From contig DXWE01000039.1 in assembly GCA_019417045.1 (NCBI GenBank), forward strand, positions 3,429 through 11,628: 8,200 nt of DNA, written 5' to 3'. Numbering within the stretch: the first letter of the stretch is position 1; every line of letters starts with the position of its first letter. Under the pieces are notes generated by a model. The model did not search any database and was not told where the DNA came from. It worked only from the letters and a program-made list of their open reading frames with translations. Below are positions 1 to 5,437 of the stretch, piece after piece. This DNA is from Oscillospiraceae bacterium. GTDB taxonomy: Bacteria > Bacillota > Clostridia > Oscillospirales > Acutalibacteraceae. The position numbers and the translations under genes are program-made.

Positions 1-240
1 GGCGAGCACATCCCACAGCGCGATCCGGTGACGATGCAGAAATTGCCGCCGGGAGGATAAGTCCGGGGGGACCGGCTCGTCAAACAGGGCCGCCATCAGC
101 GGCCAGAACCGGTTTTGTGGATGGCTGTAATAAAATCCCGCCTCCCGGGAGCGGGGGGAGGGGATGCTCCCGAGGATCAGCACCCGGGAATCCGGGTCGA
201 TGACCGGGGGCAGCGTATGAAATACGGTTTGTGTTGTCAT
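1..240 (-). CDS. DNA-deoxyinosine glycosylase, N-terminal part (runs off the window)
   Basis: This is a base-excision repair enzyme of the uracil-DNA-glycosylase superfamily. Its family removes hypoxanthine (deaminated adenine), and often uracil, from DNA. Reading the minus strand from ATG at 240 gives 80 open codons to the window edge. The diagnostic segment is residues 24-46, which starts GSIPSPRSRE, continues AGFYYSHPQNRFW and contains the family's conserved GS-P-S--S and YY-HP-N-FW pattern. LWDVLA at 75-80 matches the next conserved block of the fold. A Shine-Dalgarno sequence (AGGCGGTG) lies about 5 nt upstream of the ATG. The gene is divergent from the metallopeptidase at 379. The C-terminal half is outside the window, so completeness cannot be judged. 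Assignment is by motif recognition; another subfamily of the same superfamily is the main alternative. Confidence 0.8.
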   Translation of the reverse strand, partial: MTTQTVFHTLPPVIDPDSRVLILGSIPSPRSREAGFYYSHPQNRFWPLMAALFDEPVPPDLSSRRQFLHRHRIALWDVLA

Positions 241-270
241 GTGATCACCGCCTGTTTGCCAGCTGATTCC

Positions 271-299
271 AGTATACCAGATTGTTCAAAGTTTGTTTA
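271..299 (-). promoter_or_regulatory. Sigma-A-type promoter for the glycosylase gene
   Basis: On the minus strand, TAAACA (299-294; 4 of 6 to TTGACA) is followed by a 17-bp spacer and TATACT (276-271). The TGG directly before TATACT makes an extended -10 box. The predicted start leaves a leader of about 25 nt containing the Shine-Dalgarno site. The element is seen in the sequence; its activity is inferred. Confidence 0.55.
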
Positions 300-306
300 G
301 CCTTTT

Positions 307-336
307 TTGACAGGGATCTGTTATACTCAGGGTAAT
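307..336 (+). promoter_or_regulatory. Candidate promoter for the zinc metallopeptidase gene
   Basis: A perfect TTGACA (307-312) precedes GGTAAT (331-336) by 18 bp. An extended -10 box TGT-TATACT (319-327) lies between them but has no good -35 at proper spacing. Either could drive the gene at 379, and I cannot choose from sequence alone. Confidence 0.4.
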
Positions 337-378
337 GGATGGCTTTTCTGCCATACTAACCGGGGAGGGATACCACCG

Positions 379-1068
379 ATGTTTTGGGGCATTGATTACT
401 ACTATTTTATCCTGGTCGTGCCGGCGCTGCTGATCTCGATCTGGGCGCAGGTCAAGGTGAAGAGCACCTTTCACCGGTGCTCGCAGGTGTTCGCCAGCCG
501 CGGGCTGACCGGCGCGGAGGCGGCGGAAGAGGTGCTACGGATGAACGGTGTCAACGGGGTACAGGTGGAGCGTGTGGCCGGCAATCTGACCGATCATTAC
601 GATCCACGCACCAATGTGATCCGGCTGTCGGACGGCGTCTATGGCTCGTCCTCGGTGGCGGCGATCGGCGTGGCGGCCCACGAGGCGGGACACGCCGCCC
701 AGTATGCCAGCAACTATCTGCCCATCCGGATCCGCACCGCGATTATCCCGATCACGAATTTCGGGTCGGCGCTGTCCATGCCGTTGCTGCTGGCGGGACT
801 GCTGATGGGCTACGCCTGGCTGGTGCAGCTTGGGATCCTGCTGTTCTCTGCGGTGACGGTGTTCCAGCTGGTCACCCTGCCGGTCGAGCTCAACGCCTCT
901 TCGCGCGCCATTCGGGCGCTGCGGCAGGGTGGGGTGCTCACCGAACAGGAACTGCCCTATGCCAAGAAGACGCTGACGGCCGCAGCCATGACCTATGTAG
1001 CGGCGCTGCTCACCTCACTGGCACAGCTGCTGCGCCTGCTGTTGCTGTTCGGCAACCGCCGAGACTGA
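379..1068 (+). CDS. Membrane-anchored zinc metallopeptidase, YugP family
   Basis: This 229-residue membrane protein has the zinc-metalloprotease signature HEAGH at 101-105 and the likely third zinc ligand E170 in LPVELNAS, which is the typical arrangement of the YugP family (Pfam Zn_peptidase_2). Hydrophobic segments lie at about 8-23, 132-166 and 200-224. They flank a soluble stretch that contains the conserved TDHYDPRTNVIRLSDGVY block (71-88). Length is close to B. subtilis YugP. I chose ATG 379 because GGGGAGGG sits about 9 nt upstream and MFWGIDYYYF is the usual family N-terminus; the frame is open further upstream but without a better start. The physiological substrate is unknown for the family. 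The gene stands alone between a divergent repair gene and a convergent DUF1540 gene. Confidence 0.9.
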   Translation: MFWGIDYYYFILVVPALLISIWAQVKVKSTFHRCSQVFASRGLTGAEAAEEVLRMNGVNGVQVERVAGNLTDHYDPRTNVIRLSDGVYGSSSVAAIGVAAHEAGHAAQYASNYLPIRIRTAIIPITNFGSALSMPLLLAGLLMGYAWLVQLGILLFSAVTVFQLVTLPVELNASSRAIRALRQGGVLTEQELPYAKKTLTAAAMTYVAALLTSLAQLLRLLLLFGNRRD

Positions 1069-1075
1069 GAATGCA

Positions 1076-1111
1076 AAAAGAAGCCGTGGGAGGATGACCC
1101 CCACGGCTTTT
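1076..1111. terminator. Bidirectional intrinsic terminator between convergent genes
   Basis: AAGCCGTGGG (1081-1090) pairs perfectly with CCCACGGCTT (1100-1109) across a 9-nt loop. A short T run follows on the plus strand, and an A-rich run (1076-1080) gives a T tract on the minus strand. It starts 12 nt past the metallopeptidase stop, and the stem ends 5 nt past the stop of the opposing DUF1540 gene, so it probably serves both. Confidence 0.85.
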
Positions 1112-1114
1112 CTG

Positions 1115-1432
1115 TTACTTGCAACAGAAGGTGGTACATTCCGTCTGCGACTGGCACCGCGCTTCCGTGCCTCCCATACAGATGGCCTTCGCGTCGCATT
1201 TACCCTGTTCGTTATACTTGCAGTTCTCTGCAGCACAGCGGATCGGCATGGATTGGTTCGGACGGGAATAGTCCATCGTGTTGGTCGCGCCATCCTGAAT
1301 TTTGGTAAAGGAGGCGCAGCAGGTCTCGCAGCAGTCCTGCGCATGTTTTCCATCGACCTGTATCTCGGGGCGGCAGCAGCAGTTATCCCGGTTGCTTGCG
1401 CAATGAATGACATTGCATTTCAGTTCGGTCAT
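1115..1432 (-). CDS. DUF1540 cysteine-rich protein with two domain copies
   Basis: The protein is 105 residues long with 17 cysteines. It reads as two DUF1540 units. The first is about residues 4-42, beginning LKCNVIHCASN with CCC and DCCETCC clusters. The second is about 64-105, beginning IRCAAENCKYN, with CDAKAIC and a terminal CC. The spacing C-x4-C plus later cysteines is typical of the family and suggests metal binding, but the function of DUF1540 is not established. I chose ATG 1432 because AGAGGTG lies 7 nt upstream; a GTG directly before it (1435) would leave only 4 nt. No membrane segment or signal peptide is visible. The gene is monocistronic, with a terminator immediately downstream. 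Confidence 0.85.
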   Translation of the reverse strand: MTELKCNVIHCASNRDNCCCRPEIQVDGKHAQDCCETCCASFTKIQDGATNTMDYSRPNQSMPIRCAAENCKYNEQGKCDAKAICMGGTEARCQSQTECTTFCCK

Positions 1433-1512
1433 CACGTAACACCTCTAAGGAAGGAATGATTTTGGTTAACCACTTGTAGTGTGGCCGAAAACCGCAAGGT
1501 TATGCAGAAAAG

Positions 1513-1544
1513 ACTTGCCAATCTGTAAAAAAGCACTTGCCAAT
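1513..1544. repeat. Direct repeat of ACTTGCCAAT, 22 bp apart
   Basis: The 10-mer ACTTGCCAAT occurs at 1513-1522 and 1535-1544. The 22-bp offset is about two helical turns, so both copies face the same side of the helix. The second copy contains the -35 hexamer TTGCCA of the promoter at 1537. This could be a tandem regulator site; that is inference. Confidence 0.5.
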
Positions 1545-1565
1545 GGGTGACAAAGGTGGTATACT
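1537..1565 (+). promoter_or_regulatory. Strong sigma-A promoter reading toward the recombinase gene
   Basis: TTGCCA (1537-1542, 5 of 6) is followed by a 17-bp spacer and TATACT (1560-1565), with an extended -10 TGG at 1557-1559. The predicted transcript starts near 1572, directly at a perfect inverted repeat, and would run about 620 nt before the recombinase start codon. Confidence 0.7.
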
Positions 1566-1572
1566 GACAGTG

Positions 1573-1606
1573 TCAACTAAACAAAATCAATATTTTGTTT
1601 AGTTGA
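1573..1606. repeat. Perfect inverted repeat, 15-bp arms and 4-bp centre, at the transcription start
   Basis: The left arm TCAACTAAACAAAAT (1573-1587) is the exact reverse complement of ATTTTGTTTAGTTGA (1592-1606), separated by CAAT. It lies about 8 bp after the -10 box, where an operator would block initiation. In RNA it would form a hairpin at the very 5' end. There is no T run after it, so a terminator is unlikely. A recombinase core site is a further possibility, but no second copy of the arm was found in the window. Confidence 0.75.
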
Positions 1607-2162
1607 GGTGGGGTGGAACAATAAAAGGCTCTCCGGTGCCGAAAAAGATTCCACATTTGGGACAGGGCCGCAAGAGTCGAGTCCCGGCTTTGGGTGTGAT
1701 ACAGCCGGAGTTTCTCGTGCTGTCTGCCGGGTCTATCCGTATGTGGTGCCTCCCGAAATTCCGAATGGTATCTGTCTGCGAATTCTCGTCGTTTATTTTG
1801 GCATTTCATGTATCATGTATGTTGGCTATATTGGCTGCTGGATCCGCTCCCGTTGCCTGTCATTGGCTGTAACAGGATCCGACTGTTTTCCAGCGTGAGC
1901 AGCGGAAACTTCGACAGGCTCTGTATGGCAAAAAGCGTCCGGCCAGAGGCCAATCGCGAGCCCTTTCACAGAATACCCGAGAATAACCGGCCGGCCGGCG
2001 GGTACGCCGTCAGCACGCCAGTCGATGGGGCCACAGGCGATTCCGAACTCCTGCCAGGGGCATTTGCTTCATTCGTGAAGCCCCACAGTCTGACTGCGGA
2101 TCCAGCGGTTCCTCACAAGCAGGCTGGAAAATCACATAAGATTGGAAGAATAGATGGAATTT
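1607..2162. other. Long region without a convincing intact gene upstream of the recombinase
   Basis: Several frames stay open for 60-125 codons on both strands, but none combines a sound start, Shine-Dalgarno site and recognisable family. On the minus strand, 1602-1795 reads as protein-like sequence with a CPKCG zinc-ribbon-like motif (1664-1650), stopping with TAA inside the inverted repeat. A second minus-strand stretch of about 80 codons (about 2069-1826) also looks protein-like but lacks a start. The two lie in different frames. They may be remnants of one decayed gene, part of a repeated intergenic element, or chance. The plus strand would be the leader of the recombinase transcript. A small hairpin (CGGCG-GGTA-CGCCG, 1996-2009) and a GC-rich 12-bp palindrome (1987-1998) are present. 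Confidence 0.4.
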
Positions 2163-2177
2163 GTGAAACTGTTTCAC
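2163..2177. promoter_or_regulatory. Perfect 7-bp-arm palindrome abutting the recombinase Shine-Dalgarno site
   Basis: GTGAAAC (2163-2169), T, GTTTCAC (2171-2177) form a perfect inverted repeat. The Shine-Dalgarno GGAGGAG starts at 2178, directly after it. A bound protein here, or a weak RNA stem (GTGAA/TTCAC with a 5-nt loop), could affect expression of the recombinase. No regulator can be named. Confidence 0.45.
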
Positions 2178-2190
2178 GGAGGAGATAGAT

Positions 2191-3186
2191 ATGCAACAGG
2201 TCTTCTTACAGCAGTGCCCGCCGGTCCTGCGGGAGTTTTTGGGATATCTGGAGGTGATCAAAGGCCGCTCCGGCCATACGGTGGATGAATATTTCCTGGA
2301 TTTGCGCACCTTTTTCCGGTTTTTAAAGGAAAAGCGGGGGCTCGTCTCCCCTGCCACTCCCTTTGAAGAGATCCCGATCGAGGATGTCACCCTCGAACTC
2401 CTGCGCTCCGTCACACTGACGGACGTATATGAATATATGAATTACGCCAAGGTCGAGCGGCAGAATATCGCCCGCACACGGGCGCGCAAAAGCACCTCCC
2501 TGCGGGTGTTTTTCCGATATCTGACCGATGTGACCCATCAGCTGGAACACAATCCGGTGCAAAATCTCGATACCCCTAAGGGCAAGCAGACACTGCCTCA
2601 ATATCTCACCATGGAACAGAGCCTTCAGTTGCTGAACGCAGTGGACGGGGAATTCGCGCGGCGGGATTACTGCCTGTTGACACTGCTGCTCAACTGCGGT
2701 CTCCGCCGGGCGGAGGTGGCGGGGATCAATCTCTCAGATATCCGCCCCGATCACACGCTGCGGGTGCTGGGCAAGGGCAATAAAGAGCGTATTCTCTATC
2801 TCAATGACGCATGCTGGGACGCGATCCAGCAGTATTTGAAGGTGCGTCCGGTGGACGGAGTGAAGGATAAAAATGCGCTGTTTCTCAGCCGTTTGAAACA
2901 GCGGATCACGCTTCAGGGGGTGTATTATGTCGTCAAGGGATACCTGAAGAAGGTGCCCGGCGCAGAGGGGTATTCCACGCACAAGCTGCGGCATACCGCC
3001 GCCACCCTGATGTATCAGCAGGGCGGCGTGGACATCCGGGTGCTCAAGGACATCCTGGGGCATGAAAACCTCGGGACCACCGAGATTTACACCCATCTGT
3101 CCACCGAACAGATCAAAACGGCGGCGGAACACAACCCTCTGGCCCATGTCCGCCGCCGTGTCAAAAACGAGAAAGAAAACGAATAA
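2191..3186 (+). CDS. Tyrosine recombinase, XerC/XerD-like
   Basis: This 331-residue site-specific recombinase cuts and rejoins DNA through a tyrosine-phosphate intermediate. The N-terminal SAM-like core-binding domain is about residues 10-112 and the catalytic domain about 135-315. All catalytic residues are present: R172 (CGLRRAEV), K195 (GKGNKER), H264 and R267 (HKLRHTAAT), H291 (LGHENLGTT) and the nucleophile Y300 (IYTH). The length is slightly above the roughly 300 of housekeeping Xer proteins, from an extended N-terminus and a basic tail after 315. The start is firm: GGAGGAG at 2178-2184, 6 nt before ATG. It could be a chromosome-dimer resolvase subunit or a recombinase acting on a local site. 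Xer-like proteins are too similar to decide without finding its target. No excisionase or phage genes accompany it, which argues against a complete integrative element. Confidence 0.88.
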   Translation: MQQVFLQQCPPVLREFLGYLEVIKGRSGHTVDEYFLDLRTFFRFLKEKRGLVSPATPFEEIPIEDVTLELLRSVTLTDVYEYMNYAKVERQNIARTRARKSTSLRVFFRYLTDVTHQLEHNPVQNLDTPKGKQTLPQYLTMEQSLQLLNAVDGEFARRDYCLLTLLLNCGLRRAEVAGINLSDIRPDHTLRVLGKGNKERILYLNDACWDAIQQYLKVRPVDGVKDKNALFLSRLKQRITLQGVYYVVKGYLKKVPGAEGYSTHKLRHTAATLMYQQGGVDIRVLKDILGHENLGTTEIYTHLSTEQIKTAAEHNPLAHVRRRVKNEKENE

Positions 3187-3213
3187 TCAAACCGGACGAA
3201 GAATCAAACCGGA
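3185..3213. repeat. 12-bp direct repeat at the end of the recombinase gene
   Basis: AATCAAACCGGA occurs at 3185-3196 and again at 3202-3213. The first copy overlaps the TAA stop of the recombinase, and the pair fills the short gap before the convergent lactate dehydrogenase. No terminator hairpin was found in this gap. It may be a local duplication; any att-like role is speculative. Confidence 0.5.
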
Positions 3214-3221
3214 TTTGCCCC

Positions 3222-4166
3222 TCACAGATCCAGGCTGTCCACGACCTCCCGCAGCGTGTCCGCGGACCGGAGCAGCTCTGCCTGTTCCTTTTCAGACAGC
3301 GGGATATCCAGCAGCATCTCCACTCCCTGGTTGCCGACAACCGCCGGGATGCTCATGCACAGGTCGCGAATGCCGTACAGCCCGTGTACCATGTGCGAGA
3401 CCGGCAGCACGGAGTGCTCGTCCCGCACAATCGAGAGAACGATCCGGGTCACTGCCATCGCCACGCCATAATACGTCGCGCCCTTGCGGCTGATGATCTC
3501 ATAGGCGCTGTCGCGCACCTCCTGGTACAACCGGTCGTTGGCGGCGTCGTGGTCAAAATGGCCGCGCAGTTCGCAGAAATGGTTCAGCGGCACGCCCGAG
3601 ACGCTTGCGCTGCTCCACACCGCCAGCTCGCTGTCCCCGTGTTCGCCGATGATAAACGCATGCACGCTGCGGCTGTCCACCAGCAGGTGCTCCCCGAGCA
3701 GGTATTTCAGCCGGGCGGTGTCCAGCACCGTCCCGGATCCCAGCACGCGGTTCTCCGGGAATCCCGAGAGCTTCAGCGCCACATACGTCAGAATATCCAC
3801 CGGATTGGAGACGATCAGCAAAATCGCCTCCTGATTGCGTTTGACAATCTCCGGAATGATGCTCTTGAAGATTGCCACATTCTTGTGCACAAGATCTAAC
3901 CGCGTCTCGCCGGGCTTCTGGTTGGCGCCCGCCGTGATCAGAATCAGCGCGCAATCGGCGAGATCGTCGTATGTGCCCGCCCGGATCTTCATCGGCCGTG
4001 CGAACGGCAATCCGTGAGAAAGATCCATGGCTTCGCCCTCTGCGCGCGCCTGATCGATGTCGATCAGGATCATCTCCGAAAAAATACCGCTTTGCATCAG
4101 GCTGAAAGCCGAACTGGCCCCCACAAATCCACAGCCGATAATCGCCACTTTTTGAATGTCTACCAT
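3222..4166 (-). CDS. ldh: L-lactate dehydrogenase (NAD-dependent)
   Basis: The enzyme reduces pyruvate to L-lactate in the cytoplasm and reoxidises NADH during fermentation. It has 314 residues, the normal family length. Visible features are the NAD-binding loop G11-C-G13-F-V-G16, the ribose-binding acidic residue D36, and the substrate loop QKPGETR (83-89). Q83 indicates lactate rather than malate specificity, and R89 is the mobile-loop arginine. Also present are N121 (VSNPVD), D149 and R152 (DTARL), the catalytic H176 in IGEHGDS, and T231. I chose ATG 4166 because GGAGG lies 9 nt upstream; the GTG two codons earlier (4172) is only 3 nt from it. The gene is monocistronic and convergent with the recombinase. 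Its promoter carries a long inverted repeat, so it is probably regulated by a repressor. Confidence 0.95.
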   Translation of the reverse strand: MVDIQKVAIIGCGFVGASSAFSLMQSGIFSEMILIDIDQARAEGEAMDLSHGLPFARPMKIRAGTYDDLADCALILITAGANQKPGETRLDLVHKNVAIFKSIIPEIVKRNQEAILLIVSNPVDILTYVALKLSGFPENRVLGSGTVLDTARLKYLLGEHLLVDSRSVHAFIIGEHGDSELAVWSSASVSGVPLNHFCELRGHFDHDAANDRLYQEVRDSAYEIISRKGATYYGVAMAVTRIVLSIVRDEHSVLPVSHMVHGLYGIRDLCMSIPAVVGNQGVEMLLDIPLSEKEQAELLRSADTLREVVDSLDL

Positions 4167-4236
4167 CGACACTCCCCTCCTTATCCTTTCTATGTCTATA
4201 GCATTCCCAGTTTACAGCATTTCACTCTGCAAGTTT

Positions 4237-4265
4237 ATTATATACCAAAATAGTATATAATTCAA
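4237..4265 (-). promoter_or_regulatory. ldh promoter overlaid by a 25-bp symmetrical operator
   Basis: On the minus strand, TTGAAT (4265-4260), a 17-bp spacer and a perfect TATAAT (4242-4237) form a strong sigma-A promoter. A perfect inverted repeat with 9-bp arms ATTATATAC and GTATATAAT around a 7-bp centre (4261-4237) fills the spacer and covers the -10 box. A protein bound there would exclude RNA polymerase. It does not match the Rex consensus (TTGTTAAnnnnTTAACAA), so the regulator is unknown. Confidence 0.75.
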
Positions 4266-4275
4266 GTGCGGCACA

Positions 4276-4310
4276 AAAAAAGGCCGTACGATTTCCGTAC
4301 GGCCTTTTTT
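4276..4310. terminator. Intrinsic terminator of the cotJ operon
   Basis: AAAAAAGGCCGTACG (4276-4290) pairs perfectly with CGTACGGCCTTTTTT (4296-4310) across a 5-nt loop. On the minus strand it begins 6 nt after the cotJC stop and ends in a T run, so it terminates the cotJ transcript. It is symmetrical and also shields cotJ from the plus strand. The ldh promoter starts just 11 bp beyond it. Confidence 0.93.
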
Positions 4311-4316
4311 CAGGAC

Positions 4317-4931
4317 TCAGCGTTTGCAGGGGTTGACCTTGTCGAAGCTCGGATTAAATGCATAGAAGTTGCGGCTGTCCAGCCGGTCGGTGACGAGCTG
4401 CAGCCCCTCGCCGAAGCGCTGATAGTGTACGATTTCCCGTTCCCGCAGGAACTTGATGACATCGCAGACATCCGGATCGTCCACGAGCCGGAGGATGTTG
4501 TCATACGTGGTGCGCGCCTTCTGCTCCGCCGCCATATCCTCGTGCAGGTCGGTGATCACATCGCCCTTGGATTGCAGATAGGCGGCCGTGAACGGCACAC
4601 CTGCGGCGGAAGCGGGATAGATCCCGGTGGTATGATCGACAAAGTAGGTATCAAACCCGGAGCGTTTGATCTCCTCATCCGTCAGGTTGCGGGTGAGCTG
4701 ATGGACGATCGCGGCGATCATCTCAAAATGCGCCAGCTCCTCCGTGCCAATGTCGGTCAGCAGCCCTTTCAGCTCGTCATAGGGCATGGAAAACCGCTGG
4801 CTGAGATAGCGCAGGGAGGCCGCCAGCTCTCCATCGGGTCCGCCGTATTGTGAGATGATGATCTGAGCGAATTTGGGGTTGGTGTTCCGGATCTTCACCG
4901 GGTATTCGAGTTTCTTCTCATATTGCCACAT
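4317..4931 (-). CDS. cotJC: Spore coat protein CotJC, manganese-catalase family
   Basis: CotJC is a ferritin-like di-manganese protein of the endospore coat. The family resembles Mn catalase and probably degrades hydrogen peroxide. The 204-residue sequence opens MWQYEKKLEYPV and contains the conserved QYGGPDGELAASLRYLSQR block (28-46). The metal ligands expected from Mn catalases are all present: E35, E65 and H68 (GTEELAH), E136 (DMAAEQKA) and H169 (REIVHYQRF). The E136-H169 spacing of 33 equals that in Lactobacillus Mn catalase. ATG 4931 follows the cotJB stop by 3 nt, and its GAGG Shine-Dalgarno lies within the end of cotJB, implying coupled translation. Catalytic activity is likely but not proven for coat members. 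Confidence 0.95.
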   Translation of the reverse strand: MWQYEKKLEYPVKIRNTNPKFAQIIISQYGGPDGELAASLRYLSQRFSMPYDELKGLLTDIGTEELAHFEMIAAIVHQLTRNLTDEEIKRSGFDTYFVDHTTGIYPASAAGVPFTAAYLQSKGDVITDLHEDMAAEQKARTTYDNILRLVDDPDVCDVIKFLREREIVHYQRFGEGLQLVTDRLDSRNFYAFNPSFDKVNPCKR

Positions 4932-4934
4932 ACG

Positions 4935-5198
4935 TCAATCCTCACTTCCGATTTCCCACGGCCAGGGCCCTTTGACCCATGTCCAACAGTCGTCGCCAAT
5001 GCTGTCTTTCGCCGTCACGATATACGGGCCGAACCGGCGCTCATATTCCGCCACGCACTCCTGGCGCTTCTGCGCATAGACTTCAGCGGTTTTCAGCGCG
5101 CGCGCCTCACACGGATGCGTGTCCAGATAGAGGTTCATCTCCACCAGCGCAAAGTCCAGCGCGTGGATCTTCCGGCGCATCATGGTTTTATCGCACAC
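4935..5198 (-). CDS. cotJB: Spore coat protein CotJB
   Basis: This small spore-coat protein is encoded between cotJA and cotJC and is needed with them for coat assembly in B. subtilis; its biochemical role is unknown. The 87-residue sequence has the family pattern: a helical N-terminal half (IHALDFALVEMNLYLDTHPCEA), then EYERRFGP and the aromatic tail WTWVKGPWPWE (72-82). I chose GTG 5198 because AGGAGG (5212-5207) lies 8 nt upstream. The two ATG codons at 5183 and 5180 would be more than 20 nt from that site. With this start the gene overlaps the end of cotJA by 11 nt, which suggests translational coupling. An in-frame extension upstream to 5321 runs through cotJA and is not the real N-terminus. 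Confidence 0.9.
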   Translation of the reverse strand: MCDKTMMRRKIHALDFALVEMNLYLDTHPCEARALKTAEVYAQKRQECVAEYERRFGPYIVTAKDSIGDDCWTWVKGPWPWEIGSED

Positions 5199-5388
5199 AA
5201 CAACGACCTCCTGCCATGAAGGGTTTATCCAGTTCCGGGAAAATGGTTCCCCGGTGCCAGCCTGTCTCCGTCTCATATACCGAGGCCATCTCCTGGATCG
5301 GCACATATGCCATTGCCACAACCTGCTGCTGTCGGGTCAGCGGTTGGGTGGCAGACGAGCAGGCACAGCCGTAATGCTCGTTTTCCAA
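5188..5388 (-). CDS. cotJA: Spore coat-associated protein CotJA
   Basis: This is a short coat protein that starts the cotJ operon. The recognisable core is AMAYVPIQEMASVYETETGW followed by HRGTIFPELDKPF, the conserved C-terminal block of CotJA proteins; the tail AGGRCCVR is variable. The start is uncertain. TTG 5388 has AAAGGAG 9 nt upstream and gives 66 residues. ATG 5427 gives 79 residues but has no Shine-Dalgarno, and it would lie only 3-4 nt from the start predicted by the sigma-E-like -10 box, so I prefer TTG. An ATG at 5508 lies inside the ftsH terminator hairpin and can be excluded. Function within the coat is not known in detail. Confidence 0.82.
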   Translation of the reverse strand: MENEHYGCACSSATQPLTRQQQVVAMAYVPIQEMASVYETETGWHRGTIFPELDKPFMAGGRCCVR

Positions 5389-5437
5389 AACGGTTTGCTC
5401 CTTTACTGTTAATGTGGATGCTCTCATCCCATTATTC

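Noticed and set aside
1605..1622. T-box antiterminator-like sequence GGGGTGGAACA
   Set aside because: The full T-box core AGGGTGGnACCGCG is not present (CCGCG is missing), and there is no specifier stem or terminator arrangement.
1841..1880. Pair of GGATCC-centred sequences as a hairpin or transposon end
   Set aside because: Only the 6-bp self-complementary core pairs; the flanks do not match, and no transposase is nearby.
1603..1898. Plus-strand small ORFs starting at TTG 1603 or GTG 1608
   Set aside because: Their starts lie inside or right next to the inverted-repeat arm without a proper Shine-Dalgarno, the two frames overlap each other, and neither resembles a known family.
2161..2179. 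Rex operator upstream of the recombinase
   Set aside because: Half-sites TTGTGAA and TTCACGG are separated by 5 bp rather than 4, and the right half ends GG instead of AA. A recombinase is also not a typical Rex target.
5182..5412. Plus-strand open frames across cotJA
   Set aside because: They are antisense to the clearly recognisable CotJA and CotJB sequences and have no family resemblance.
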